Shown piece by piece: positions 9,902-22,228 of a stretch of 64,000 nt of DNA (position 1 is the first letter of the stretch; every line of letters starts with the position of its first letter). The DNA is from Corylus avellana (Eukaryota > Streptophyta > Magnoliopsida > Fagales > Betulaceae), in the NCBI RefSeq assembly GCF_901000735.1, contig NC_081551.1:18628545-18692544 (forward strand). The letters run 5' to 3'. The translations under genes were made by a program, and so were the position numbers. The notes under the pieces are model-generated. The model was not told where the DNA came from, did no database searches, and saw only the letters and a list, made by a program, of their open reading frames with translations.

Positions 9902-11940
9902 CGGTATAAGCATCTTCTTGTGTATAAATAAATTGAATTTCTCACTCATTCACGAGTAAGAAAGAACTGATAAGGCAACATCAATTTTCTTGTTGTAGAA
10001 GTTGATTGCAGAGAAAAAGATTATTGATAAGGTACTGCCTCTTATTGAGGTATCTCATTCATATTTGCATTAATCAGCTTAAGAGAGCGATGCAGGAGAG
10101 AGAAGGGGGGTGGTTATATAGGTGATTATTTTATTCAACAAAAAAAAAAAAAAGTTCTTATTTCTCTCAATTATGAGCACAAAATCGGTATCATGAAGAT
10201 ACGTACAGCGAGAGATCAAAACGGACTAACCGAGCTGATTGGGTCAGATCAAGTGAAAAGCATGTCCCCATTTCACGTGAACAGCATGACCCCAAATAAT
10301 TGAGTAATTATTTGCGTGCAAGTCAGGTTCAACCGGAGAAAAAAACAAAAAAAGTTGGTCAAGAGAAAGGACAATGAACACCACGTGAACCTTGGGCTGT
10401 GATTGGCGGTGAAAAAAAAAAATTAACAGATTTGATTGATATAAGAGAAAAAGTAATAATACTTTGTATAAAAAAGTGAAAAAATATGTTTAATAGTAAT
10501 TTTTTTATTTGAATAGTAATAAAAAGTTATTAAATGAAGTAAAAAGTAAGAATATTTGAATTGCATTTGAAATTTCTTTTTTTAATTTTTGGGTCTGGTC
10601 CAACCCTTTGCCAAAGCAAAGCAAGGTAAACTACCAAAAGGAATAGAAAAAAACAAAACTACCAATTGATTTTTTTTTTTTTCTTTTCTTTTCTTCTACT
10701 GAATTTGATCGGTTGACGGGTCACACAAAAGGCTCGTGAGTTTTAGTCTGGGCATTTGGCCCTTGGGGGTGGCCGGACCACCCCAAGGGCCAAACGATTT
10801 TTTTTATTTATTTTTTTCTTTAGTTTGGGTTTAGGGGTGGCTAGACCATCCCATGGCCCTTGGGGTGGTCTGGCCACCCTTGGCCGACCTTTGGGGTGAC
10901 TCTCAAACTACCCTCAGTTAAAATCGGGTGGTCCAGTCACTCCTTATAGCTAAGATGGGTTGGCCAGCCACCTCTTTTTTTTTTTATTAATTTATTTTTT
11001 ATTTTTTTAATCTGAAATATTATTTTTTTATTATTTTTTGTAATGGAACGTGTGTCTTATTTGTGGCTTTAAAATTTTTAAGAATAAATTTCAACTATGA
11101 ATTAAATATTCTCCAGTCCATTATGGACTGAAGAGGATCCTATTTCCTCACATGCCCAAAAGCAAGGCCTAAAGCTGCGTTTAGTTAGAGCAATCGGTGC
11201 AAAATGAAAAGCATATCAACTCTTTTCAAAGCACAATAATTATTGGGAAAAGGGGAAAAATACAATTTTATTATTATTATTTTTTTTTATTTATTTTTTA
11301 TCTATGTGGTATGAGATTTTAACAAATAGTTCATTTAAGTTTTGAAAAGTGATTAATCATTCTCTAGAATAAGAGGAATTTGTTTTTTTTTTTTTTTTTC
11401 TCTACTATAAGAGAAGTTGATAGAGTGTATTAACTTGACATATGTAATATATATCACATACAAAAACAAAAAAATCAAATATAAAATATAAACATAAAAA
11501 ATTAAAAAATTAAAAAAGAAAAATAGAAGAGGTGGTCGAGCCACTCTTTTGACCTTAAACCACCTCTAAGGTTATGGGGATAGTTCAGTCACTCACAAAT
11601 ATGCTTAAAGGAAATAGTCGAACCACCCTCACCGACCAATGTAAATGGCCAAACCACCCCATGACCTTAAGAGTGCCTTTCATTTAGCTAAAAGGGTCCC
11701 TCAACCATTTTTTTAATATCTTCTTAGTGTAATTAACATGTATTACAATAGAATTTGTGCTGATATATAAGTTATTTATTCGACAGCAAAGACGATTTTT
11801 TTTTAAAAAAAATTTACCCTAAGTACTTTTGAAAAATCAGAGAGCTATACGTTAATACTTCAAACTTGATCGACCAAAAATCATTTTTCCCGTGATTATA
11901 AGCAAATCTGAGGCTACTTCGTCCCCAAGGCTTGATTGGG
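9900..11940. other. intergenic DNA with GGGGTGGC/GCCACCCC dyad repeats
   Basis: Between 10755 and 10985, and again at 11530-11660, the sequence repeats short dyads such as ggggtggccggaccacccc, flanked by T-rich and A-rich arms. This looks like a decayed non-autonomous DNA transposon family. Unit B has lost part of the first block (around 36510). No gene. Confidence 0.4.
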
Positions 11941-11949
11941 CGCCAAAGA

Positions 11950-12756
11950 CCGAAATAGATGCACTCATCTGCGCGCCTCTTGTACGTGATCTCTCTTTCT
12001 TTATCAGTTCAGTTGCGCACGTGTCCTAATACGCAAGTCACAGAACCGGCACCGCCATACGGCCACGGGGCTAAGAATCTGACTAGGAAAACCATTAGCT
12101 TTGTCTTCCTCCTCAAAAGTAAAGCCAAATTAAGTTCATCCCCCACACCCAAAATTTCATCCCCTTGTATGGAAAAACACGTGTTCTTCAAACCAAAATC
12201 AACAAATTTCATCATTATCAAAAACAATAGCCATGCAAGCATGCATCTAGTGATCCCAGTGGCTGGATTCTCCTGTCAAAGAAACTAGTAATTCAGCTAC
12301 AATCTTTGGCTTAGAGGGACTCAGAGAGCCAGTTATGTTATGCCAGAGAGCCATTGATTAGACTGCCAGGTGGCAGCATCAACTGCGTTGCAGATCAACT
12401 ACGTGGGACCTGTTATTTGATGAGAACCGTGGTGGGGGCAGCCGTTGCCTTATCTTATTACGCCTTGGATGATACGCCTTGGTTTGGACAGGTGTACGCG
12501 TGGGTGTCTCTCGTCACCATGAAGCATTAACACACAAAACACCTCGTTAAAGCTTAGGAGTTAGGAATTAGGAAAGCAAAAACCTTTCAGCATCAGGGGA
12601 ATCAATCCAAAAGCTCTTTATGCGCAAGCTTTGCTTCCTTCCTGCCTATATAATGTCCTGGAACACATATTCTTTTCTTTTCAAGCTCTCCTCTCACAGA
12701 AAATAAAAACAAATTGTAGTAATCGGAAGAAGAACAGAACACAACAGAACACAAAA
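11950..12756 (+). promoter_or_regulatory. upstream region of serine-rich-like gene 1 (unit A)
   Basis: TATA box TATATAA at 12647-12653, about 105 bases before the ATG. Two CACGTG G-box cores (about 12017-12022 and 12179-12184) lie farther up, the kind of site bound by plant bZIP and bHLH factors. The block is strongly kept in unit B (37640-38463). An ORF at 11959-12288 spans it, but I do not take it as a gene. Confidence 0.5.
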
Positions 12757-13047
12757 ATGTGCTACCCGGGTTCTGTGCCTTTGGTTGGCATTAGGGAATT
12801 GTCGGTGCAAAACAGATGGTTTGTTTTGCAGGCGCCCATTGGGGTCGAAGCAGTGACAAGGCGTGCATCAACGGCAGTGGTTGGAGGAGCTGCGGAAGGT
12901 GGCGGCGGCGGCGGCGGTAGTGGCTCGGTAAAGCAGTGCGTGTGTTCACCAACGCGGCATCCAGGTTCATTTCGGTGTAGGCAACATCATGCTGCTGGGT
13001 ATGTTTGGGGCGGTCGGATGCTAAGAAATGGGTGTAGTAGTGATTAG
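12757..13047 (+). CDS. small serine-rich-protein-like protein with CxCSPTxHPGSFRC motif (unit A)
   Basis: Intronless, 96 residues. The start at 12757 is chosen because it follows the TATA box and an A-rich leader and begins the conserved part (MCYPGS); the open frame runs 42 codons farther up only through leader DNA. Residues 48-55 form a Gly run, and residues 61-77 (CVCSPTRHPGSFRCRQH) carry the Cys/His-rich signature shared by a family of small plant proteins usually labelled 'serine-rich protein-like'. The molecular function of that family is not established. The Cys-x-Cys...Cys/His spacing could bind a metal, which is inference. There is no signal peptide or membrane segment. The unit B copy (38464-38754) differs at one residue (Asn19 to Ser). 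Confidence 0.8.
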   Translation: MCYPGSVPLVGIRELSVQNRWFVLQAPIGVEAVTRRASTAVVGGAAEGGGGGGGSGSVKQCVCSPTRHPGSFRCRQHHAAGYVWGGRMLRNGCSSD

Positions 13048-13049
13048 TC

Positions 13050-14440
13050 AAGATCATCTATCTCTTTGTTTGGTGTCACAGAATTAACAAAGAATAATGA
13101 TATATATTTGTCTGGTTACTGATAGATAGAGAATCTCTTTCCTTCTACAGTTTCTCATGAGCCATGATTCCATGAATGAATTATATGAATTGGATGAAAG
13201 AGGAAATTAAAGGTTTCCTCTTACCTTATACGGCGTATTCAATCTGTCAGTCCTTTTTCTTTGAATCACTCTTTTCCGTCTGAAATGCATGTGTGTTTTG
13301 GATGCCTCCTTCCAATTGATGCTTTCTAGCTCTATAGTATAAAGGTATGGTTGTTTTGCCATTGCCAAAATATACTTGCGATTTTCCTAAGGGTTTTTTT
13401 TTTTTTTTTGTGAAGAATATGTTCTTGACAGAAAGTAATCACAGTCTAGGGTGGTCAATTTCTTATACGACTTCCGACAAAGTCAACAAAAAAATTAGAC
13501 ATGAATTAATACGAAAAATTAGCACATTAAAAGTTGAAGAGTTTTAATTTGAAGATGGTTTTGTATTATTATTATTATTTTTTTTTAACAAATTTGAAAG
13601 ATTTTGTTTTTTTGGGTGGAGGCGCCATGGCTCCCTCCTGCCTCCTCTTGGGTCCATCACTGCAAGTATCCGACCCGTCGAATGAGCTATCTTCTTCAAT
13701 AGTAATCAAACTTGAAAAGAAAAAAAAAAGGAAGAAAATCATTTACAATAAATTATCATGAATCACGTCTCATAAGGGGTCCCAAATTTTCAAAGCTCTC
13801 CCTATGAGACTCAAAAAGGAATCTGGCATTGCGTTGGAGTGGGGTATTCGGATAATACTCTATTGGACCTACCATAGCGTTAAACAACTCACTGTCGGAC
13901 ACTTGCTACAAAATCAAACACAAGATCAGGCATGTCCAACAGAGGAAGGAAAACATATCTGAAGTTTCTTTAACATCGTTACTTAATCTCTATCCATAAG
14001 TAGATAATTTAACATAGAGATCAGACATCAATTAAACTTTTTGTGCCCTTTAATAAGAAGTTGACACGTCAGAATAAGAAAAGTAAATGTAAATGTATCC
14101 AAAACACTGGATCTGACATCTAAAATTCATCATCTACACCAATTTCATAAAAAAAACATATATTCAGATATATATTCTCTTAGAAAAACCACCGCCATTG
14201 AGAGAACTCCACCGCCACCGCCCAGGCCGGCCCACACCAGCAACGCCCAGGCTAACCCCACCGCTTGGCCATTAAAGTTCATGCGCTATTACTTAGGAAC
14301 GTTAAAATGTGATCCTAGGCAATATGTGGAGCTTGGAGAGATTATTGTTCTTGGTTTTGTATATCAAGTCACATTCTTTTCCTGCACAATCCAATTGAAA
14401 TTTTTCTCTGTTGATAGAATTGGTCAATTCCACTTAACAT
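13050..14440. other. intergenic DNA of unit A
   Basis: 3' flank of the serine-rich-like gene, then AT-rich DNA with a poly-T-led TE-like fragment (about 13560-13700). At 13828-13835 lies attgcgtt, the empty target site of the hAT element that unit B carries at 39556-42284. No gene supported. Confidence 0.5.
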
Positions 14441-15101
14441 TCAGTTATTTATAAAATAATCCGCATTTGCTTTTGCCCGTGTGCAAGAAGAAGAAAGAAT
14501 TAGGAAGAACATGCTGTCTCTGCTTAGAAAAATTGCAGACCTTCCAAGAGGCATAGTAGACCTCTCAGTTTTGCCAGGATTTTGATAGTTAAAAACAGGG
14601 GCTTGAAAAAATCTATACAGTTGAAGGAGACAATCTCGGTCTGTTAAAAACAGGGCCTTGAAAAAAAGCTTGTTTGAGTGTATATGCATCTCTTGTTCCA
14701 GGCTGATATGTTAACTTCTTATTCAATGGCACAAAAAGCTTGATTTATGTTAGAAACTTATAAAAGTTATCCTCTTTAACATATTTCAGAGATTCAGAAC
14801 AGGTCGCACCATATCACAAAGACAATCCATTCCATCCCTTTGTACAGAACAGGAAAAAAATAATAATAAATAAAAAGAAGAAGAAGAAGAAGAAGAGAAT
14901 TTCGACAAAAGATACCTGTATTCTAAAATTAGAATGCCAAGATTCAACACCTAAACCAATGCCACTATAAACCACTCCAATAAGACTAAACAGGCTTATG
15001 TCAAATTTATATACTTCATTTTGGTCCCAAGGCCTTTCAATATGTTCAGCTCCCAACTCGTCATTGAAAAGTTTTGCTATATTCTACTGGCATCCACTCC
15101 A
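14441..15101 (-). other. probable 3' UTR exons of the LEA2-like gene, with an unexplained conserved open frame
   Basis: Immediately after the proposed stop, the minus strand holds an open stretch from about 15080 down to a good donor (atacag|gtatc, near 14912). It reads ...FNDELGAEHIERPW... and ends ...SNFRIQ. Unit B (43490-43665) keeps it open although it gained exactly one codon (Gly) and several substitutions. A second open stretch at 14441-14689 is likewise kept at 42869-43070. I recognise no family. It may be 3' UTR or an exon of another transcript. Confidence 0.35.
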
Positions 15102-16984
15102 TCACTGCAAAAATAAAAAACCAGTTCAGGATTAGCAAAGAAAATTTTGATGCTTCAGAGCACCTTTTTTTTTTTGTGTGGTTGATTTGTGAGAAAACAG
15201 GGACTAACAAGAAAAGAAAAACAGAATCAACAGCCTCAACTCGAGCGACACAAATGGCACAAGTTAGGCCACCCCTCATATTCCATCTCTGCTTGCTCAG
15301 TTTCCACTCACAGTGCACAGGAAACCACAGCATAACACAGGCAGAATATTATGTAAATACCACCCTTTCTTTTCGGAAAGGATGGGTGTGCCCTCCATAG
15401 AGAACCAAACCAGATGGCAAACTGGACTTAGCCTGTTGACAAAATTTATACACTTTGTATGTATTTTCAGCCAGACTACTATGTTTACTCTTGGTGAGCA
15501 CCAAAATTTTCAACCCAAACCAATGTTCAGGTTTAGTATCAAAGAACAGTTTTCTTAAGTGTGCAACAGAAGCAGCAATTCGGTAGAGTCTGCAATACAG
15601 TAAAGAAAAGCTCACCCCCGGGTAGCAATCTTGGTGGACAATTGTCTGGTTGTTTGTATTTACATACACCTCGCAGGATAATCTTGCCTGATGAACATGT
15701 AACAGAATGTCATGAAATTATCTGGACAAAACTAAAGTATATCTACCATATGCCAAGGCAATTAACACTTTTGCAACTACATACTTAGGCATAGTGAAAT
15801 TCACTCAATCATATATATGTTCCTAAAGAACCAGAACAAATGCATCCTCTAAAATCTGCTGCTGAGGTTTGTCTCTATAGTTATCTAATCCCGCGAGTAG
15901 TTCATGTTACAAGTGAAGCAAATAATGATATTATATCTACCAATTTTTTTGCTACACATATCTAAATCAATTATTCAACCTATGTATGAGAATGCCTTAC
16001 CAATTTGAGCCTGCAGCGTGAGCAGATATTGTTGCGACATATTAGCTTGTGGAAAACCATATCCCTAATTTAAACAAAAAATAGTCCTAAAAAAACCATA
16101 TCCCCAAACCTCAATCTTTCTTTTAGACCTTTAACAAACCCTGAATCCTAATGTCTTTCTAGCATTTACCCAAGCCCTCAATGCTCACCTAAATATAGGG
16201 GTGAAAAGTTGCATTCGCATGTCGGGTTTGGTTCCCCACGATCATAATACTATATAAATCAACTATAATTCGACCCCCGTTTAATTGAACTCTATTTCTC
16301 CCAAACCAAATTCAGTACCAATAATTACAAATAAAGCCAACAAAACAGTACACATTTCCATTTCCAATGATTTTCATTAACATATAGTGTAATTTCAAAA
16401 GATTTACGAGCAAGATTTACCTTGAGAGGAATATTGATGAAGAAGAACCCTAATGCTCCATTCACCTCCGTAACAGTATCAAAAGGGATCACACCCTTGG
16501 CCAAATCTTCAAGCAAGTAAAAAACGTCGTGGATCACCTCGAACCCGTTGAGATCGAGCGTGGCGTTCACGTACGACAAACCTCTGGCCCTCACGCGCCC
16601 GCCATCCGAGTTCACGATCCCTAGCTCTCTCCCTCGGTACCCGACCGAGACGGCCATGGACTGGTAGTCGAAGGAGAAGAGGTCCCGGTTGCGGACCTTG
16701 ACGGTGAGCGAGAACGAGAGGTCGAGGGTGAGTTGGGGGGACGATTTGACTCCGATGTTATTGAGTCGGAGGCGGACGAGTTGGACGGTCGGGTCGGAGG
16801 GGTAGAGGAAGTAGACGGTGAGGGAGACGAGGAGAAGAGCTGTGAAGGAGGTGAGAAACTGGCAGATACGGCGGCGTTTCGAAGGTGGTGGGTGGTAGAG
16901 GGGGAGGACGATGACATTTTGGGCAGTGGTGTTGGGGTTCGGAGGGAGAGGGGCGTAGACAACGTAGTCCTTCCTTGAAGTCAT
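15102..16984 (-). CDS. LEA2/NDR1-HIN1-like membrane protein (unit A)
   Basis: Proposed exons: 16421-16984, 15616-15687 and a stop codon (15102-15104) created at the very start of the third exon; 212 residues. A cytosolic Pro-rich N-terminus (1-35) with a basic KRRR patch (36-39) precedes one membrane segment (about 43-62). The LEA14-like beta domain (about 65-200) follows, with conserved stretches VRNRDLFSFDY (97-107) and GYRGRELG (115-122). Exon 2 supplies SCEVYVNTNNQTIVHQDCYP, the usual C-terminus of this plant LEA group 2 'hydroxyproline-rich glycoprotein' family, in perfect frame with exon 1. Members are plasma-membrane or endomembrane proteins, some linked to defence or stress; the exact role here is unknown. 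Both copies keep the same splice sites and differ at one residue in exon 1 (Ile183/Val). The last-exon stop is inference from a good acceptor (ttttgcag|TGA) shared by both units. Confidence 0.8.
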
Positions 16985-19658
16985 GCTTGCGGCTTCCGTT
17001 CCATTCCGTAACGAGCAGGAGATTTAAGAGAAAGGACAAGAAAATATAATTAAAATTAAATTTTAATTTTAAAAGTTATTTTTTATGACCAAAAAAAAAA
17101 AAAAACACTTGAATTACTCGAAAGAAATGTATAATTTATTTATTTTTTCTTATGTAATTGTTATTACTGAAAATTAAAAGGAAATGTTTTGGAAAAAAAT
17201 AATATTTCATTTTTATATTTTGGTATCATTCGTATCACGATGGGGACCTATCCTAATCACCTAAATTACAATTATTTTCAAATTTTGACTTTAAAGACTA
17301 TCCACCAAATGGAAAAAACATAAAAATAAAAATCCTTTGAAGAATTTTTTAGAACACCTAGCGTGAATGGACGGTGTTCATGCTCGATAAACAGTAATAT
17401 AAATTTTTTAAAAATAAAAATACAAATTTTTTGAAACAGTAAAATCTGTATTACTGTTCACCCAGTGTGAACATTGTTCACTCACAGCTCTAGAGCTGTA
17501 AAGAAGCAATTCCGACCGCTTTTTTTTTTTTTTATGAAAAAAATTCTTTTGCAAAAACTTCTAGCTAGCAGTTGAGTAAAATCGCATCATGTAATCAATT
17601 TAGATTGTAATATAATTGAGAGTAAAAATCAATATTTCAATAAGTAAAGACCTCTCGTGCAATATTAGCTACAAATTTATTTGTAAAAAAGTTGCTTATG
17701 CAAGCGAAGCGTCATTTCTATCTCTATCTCTTTCTCTTTCTCTTTCCTATTTTATGCTCCTTTACCACCTAATAATGGTGATCGAACTTGGGTCTAGTCA
17801 TTTTCAGTTCTATCCTCATTGCTATTGCTTTCAAGTTTTCTTGCCTTAGAGTAGGAATGTTTTCAGAGACAGTCCAGGTAACCTAAAAAAATTTCCATTT
17901 TCAATGACCCATTTCTTTTCCTGTGTGCCGAGAATTTATTAGATCTGGCCAATTATTTGGCCCATTCTTATTTTTTAAAAAAAAAAACATGTTTTTCTTG
18001 TATTTTAATGATTGTATTGTTTTTTTTTTTAAAACATCACTCAAATATTTGAAACTGGATCTTTTCCCGTTCAAATGAATCAAAAAATATCCGGAGTCGT
18101 TATATTTTAGGTGTATTTTTGTTCTTTCACTTTTTAAGAATACAAAAATATTCATAAAATACAACTAACTGAATATTATGATTATTTTCCAATTTAAATA
18201 AATTGAAGAAAATCCTAATTCCAATTATTTATACATTTCCTTAAAGCCCACCTAGCGTGATACCCATAATAATATCTAGTGGATGTGAATTGGTGTTTTA
18301 ACTTTTAATTAAGAAATCACACCACTTAAACTTTGAAAGATGAAAAGATAATGGCATAATGTATAGTATTAGTCTTTGTTGAAGTATCTGAACTCCTTCT
18401 ATGTGGATTCTCTCTTTTCTTAATCATCCACCTATTCTGGTTTTGTTTAGGACAAAAAAAATAAAAAATAAAAAATAAAAAATGATCAAGACCATGACCT
18501 GTGAGAGGCTGAGGTTGCACTAACCTTATGAATCGGTGGCCACTAAAACAAATAGAATTCTAGAAAATTATTATTATAAAATCTCGACCACTTGAAAATG
18601 GTACGATATTTTGACCTTTTTCCAAAAGTAAAAGTAAATGTAAAATTGAAATATAATATAAAATTTTGAGTTGTGCTACAAGAGAGGATGCTTCTAATTC
18701 TCGAGAATTTTGTCTAGATTCGACTCTCAATAATTTTTACAAAATTAAATTAAATTATTTAATTTATATTCTAAACCCAAAAGTCCTTTGTAATAGTACA
18801 TAGAATTTATGCAAATTTAATATGTTGGGTACACGAATCTTATCCTCATTATTACCGGCACTAATTAAGAATTTCTAGCCACATGATTTGAGGTTTCAGC
18901 ATATTAGTCTCTTGATGACTTTAATTCCTTCTTCTACTAGCTAGTGATGTGGACTAGCTAGCATATAAGATCTTAAAGGCATGATTATTCGTTCCTAATT
19001 GATTGATTCAGCTTTCCTTAATAAATTAATTCGTTTGAAAGATAATTAATGAAAAAGTTTAAAATGAGAAAGTGACACGTAAGCAGCACACAAAAAGAGG
19101 TAGGTGAAAAGAAAGAAAAAAGAGGCGTCAGACGTGTAACAGATATATTTTAGTTTGCACGCCAAATTTTCTTCCACCGTCATTGTCGAGGGCCATCACC
19201 TTTTTTTGGTGCTGATTAAAAGAAATTAATATCGGGCTTAATTTTCCCCACTAAAATTCATACACCATTCAATACCCATCTCAACTATTTCAATATGAGC
19301 CAGAAAAAACAAATTACAAGGAATATTCAAAATCCACCCACAAAATATGATGCATGCAACAAGTGCCCATAAGAACTATATGATAATTCTGTCATATAAC
19401 AATGGAGAAAGTCACTCAAATGTGAAGAATTTGCAGCCAGAGAGAGTGGTGAGAGAGAGAGCTTTATTTTTTTTTAATAACGGCTCTTCTAACTCACCAT
19501 ACAAAATAAACGGAGAGCATATTTATCAAACAACAATCGAGAGTATAAGCTATATATAAGCAGAACCACAGATGCAAAATAACATATATTCTTATACAAA
19601 TATTTGTTATAGATGGATTTGAAAGGATATAAGATTATACCAAAGCATAAATTAACTA
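16985..19658. other. intergenic DNA between LEA2-like and second serine-rich-like genes (unit A)
   Basis: AT-rich. It includes the LEA2 promoter side (to about 17100), a small inverted AT element (about 17345-17480, with 'cagtaatat' and 'gtattactg' arms) and a CT-rich tract at 17715-17750. No gene supported; the matching unit B DNA is 45778-48434. Confidence 0.4.
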
Positions 19659-19901
19659 TTATGTGGACTCGATTGACTTGGGAGACAGGGAAGCTACTGA
19701 TGAGCTTTTGGCAGGAACGGATTTTGATCGCTTCATCCAAGCCGATGAGCTTGACCGGTGAAACCGGCAACGGAAGGAGCCTTGATGCGTTGTTGGTGAA
19801 CACAAGCAGTGTCCTTTTGGTGAGCTTGATGCCACGCCGACGGGCTCTTCTTTCCCACTTTTCGGGGATGTGGAAACGGTAAGGCTGCCATGGGAGGCCA
19901 T
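19659..19901 (-). CDS. small serine-rich-protein-like protein 2 (unit A)
   Basis: Intronless, 80 residues, with about one residue in four being Ser. Residues 32-48 (CLCSPTTHQGSFRCRFH) hold the same Cys/His signature as the gene at 12757-13047. The N-terminus and the Ser/Lys-rich C-terminus differ, so it is a separate, older paralogue and not part of the recent duplication. There is no signal peptide or membrane segment. The unit B protein (48435-48677) appears identical. The overlapping plus-strand ORF at 19613-19882 is a shadow. Family function is unknown. Sequence 5' of the ATG (19902-19990) is kept in both units. Confidence 0.8.
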   Translation of the reverse strand: MASHGSLTVSTSPKSGKEEPVGVASSSPKGHCLCSPTTHQGSFRCRFHRSSSSAWMKRSKSVPAKSSSVASLSPKSIEST

Positions 19902-21424
19902 GTTTTTGCTATAAGAGGGAGCTGATGGAGGAACTCAGAGAGCGAAGGTTTGAGATATAAGGTAAGGGAATATATGAAAGAAAACTCTTATTTAAATGTC
20001 TTCTATGTACATCTAAATGTATAGTTAAGAGATAAGAGTATTGGTAAATAGAATATATATATATATATATATATGAGGAAATATATAGAATAGTAATAAT
20101 TCAATCAAGTGGTGCCCTTTTGATTCGGTGTTGTTTGTCCATAGTGTGACTAACGAGGCAAAGAAAGCACTCTCTCCACCTCACGTCAAGCCCAAAGAGG
20201 ATTCTTGTTTAGTTAGGTTACAATTTAATTGGTGGATTTTTTCTTTTAATTAAAAAAAAAAAAAAAAAAAGGCAAGAGGAGGTGATCAAAATGACTATTC
20301 TAATAAGACGTGATTATAGTAGTACCTGTCACTGAAAAACGTCTTAATTGAGATATCAATGAGACGCATGATTGTTTACGGTACTAATTATTAATCATGG
20401 CATAGAGATTCAAACTCATATCTTAGTGCGTATTTCACCGCTTTAAAAATTTGCTTGTCGCCAAAACTAATCTTTCGCAATAAAACAACAACTTGATTAG
20501 AGGATTACTTGGATGTACATATGTTCTCAATCAAAATTGATCGCTTTGACTACTAGATGATATTTATGATATACTATAACCTATAGGAAATAGATAACCT
20601 TTACCTTTTTTTTTGGGTGATTGCATGAGACAAACTTGGAAAAGCAGAAGAGACAAGCCATATCCTGTGGTGCCGCGAGTGGTAGCACTAAGAGATGAGG
20701 TTTTTGCATGTGGGGGCCTTTATGATATGTGTGGCAGGTTCTCTAACTAACCAAAAATCTCAAAGGGATCCCATTGCGCATCATCCCAGCAGTAGCACAC
20801 AATTTGCCAAAAGATTCCAGCCAGCTCCCAGTTAGTTGCGAGTATTTTGTGCCACTCATTTGATCATTGGATGGGGGATTTGAGTCTGACACTTCATTTG
20901 CAGTGCATTTATCCTTAAACTATATATCAATTGGGACACTTAAGCTTCTCTAATTAGTACTTACCATTAATTACTTAAGAAATTAATATGTTTATCTTCT
21001 TTAAAGCTTCTCTAGTTTTCTAGTGAATTTCATAATTGCTGGGCGGATGGATAGATTCAAAGCAGAATTGTTAGGATTTGGCAGCGTCTAAAACGACAAT
21101 CCTTATCATGCGATACGACTCTAGAGCATTGAAGTGCGCAATTATCACTTTCGACTGTTTCTCAATACTTTAATTTCTTCACCTTCACTCTATTCTCTCC
21201 TACTGATTGGAGCCTTACACGACAAACATGGTGTGTTCAACGTTGAAGTACATAGAAACAGCCACAATCGATCTCCTCTGCCATTAATGAAAGCAGACAA
21301 TGAGGAGTAGGTGGATCGAGCTACAAAACCTTTGTTGGTGATTAAACAAGTATATATAGTACTGGCTTCATCAGGCTCTGCATTAATGGAAACTGGACCA
21401 CCTCTTTGGAGTTGGTGATGAAAT
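19902..21424. other. intergenic DNA of unit A
   Basis: Upstream side of serine-rich-like gene 2. It holds an (AT)n run near 20055-20075 that is shorter in unit B (48831-48842) and a poly-A run near 20255. No gene. Confidence 0.4.
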
Positions 21425-21739
21425 TGAAGAAATTTATAAAGAAATAAAAGTAAAAGCGAAAATAAAAATAAAATAGACACAAAGATTTTTATGCTGTATT
21501 TATAGAGCTTATACATAAATGTAATCTTAATCAAATCCTCTAATTTATGGTGATGAAATCGTAATTAAATCCCTAAATTAGGCTAATGTAATCTTCATCA
21601 AATCCCTAACTTTAGGGTCATTCAAATATACTCTAACATCCTTCCTCAAACTCAGGTGAAAAATCTTGAAACCTTGAATTTGACTTTTTTTTTTTTTTTC
21701 TTTCTTTCTTTCTTTCTTTCTGTTTTTTTCTTAGAGATA

Positions 21740-22040
21740 GCAAAACAATACAAAAGAGGGTCATCTATGGGCCAAAAAATAGAGCCAACTTTGGGCTAAA
21801 ATGAGAGACAACTGTGGGCTGAAGCGGGAGCCAACTGTGGGCTGAAGTGGCCTGGGTTTTAAACAATACCACAAAGGCCAAACAAAAAGAGAGCCAACTT
21901 TGGGCTGAAGTGACTGCTAACTTTGGACTGAAATGGCTTGAGTTTTATACAATACCACAGAGCCGAGCAAAAATAGGCTAACTAATGGATGGGAAACTTT
22001 GCCTCTTTTGATGGCAACTTGGCCTCTTTTAATGAAGAAA
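21740..22040. repeat. degenerate minisatellite inside the LTR cluster (block 1, unit A)
   Basis: Repeats of a 25-40-base phrase around gccaactttgggctaaaatg, with the spacer ggttttaaacaataccacaa recurring. Related blocks are at 22560-23170 and 23840-24430. Confidence 0.65.
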
Positions 22041-22228
22041 TTCATAATTCTATGAATATCATATGCGAAATAATAAAATAGAAAAATAGACAAAAGGATT
22101 TTAATATGGTTCGGTCAACGATCTACATCCACACATAAAGCCCAAAGGGCTACATTAGACTCTTATTGAATTATTGATATTACAATACAAATGCTTTTAT
22201 TTATAGTTGAATTGAAATAGATAAGTAT

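Noticed and set aside
11959..12288. 109-codon ORF, also open (112 codons) in unit B
   Set aside because: The frame survives a 6-base indel, but the region holds G-boxes upstream of a TATA box and a good gene; the protein is low-complexity and resembles nothing known. Treated as promoter.
16010..16025. A 10-base micro-exon in the first LEA2-like intron
   Set aside because: It has neat AG and GT neighbours but would break the frame with the next exon; direct joining of exons 1 and 2 gives the family C-terminus.
16621..17039. Long alternative frames overlapping LEA2 exon 1 (Ser/Pro-rich and others)
   Set aside because: Shadows caused by the GC-rich exon; the LEA2 frame has the domain and splice support.
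19613..19882. 89-codon plus-strand ORF over serine-rich-like gene 2
   Set aside because: Antisense shadow; the minus frame carries the family motif.
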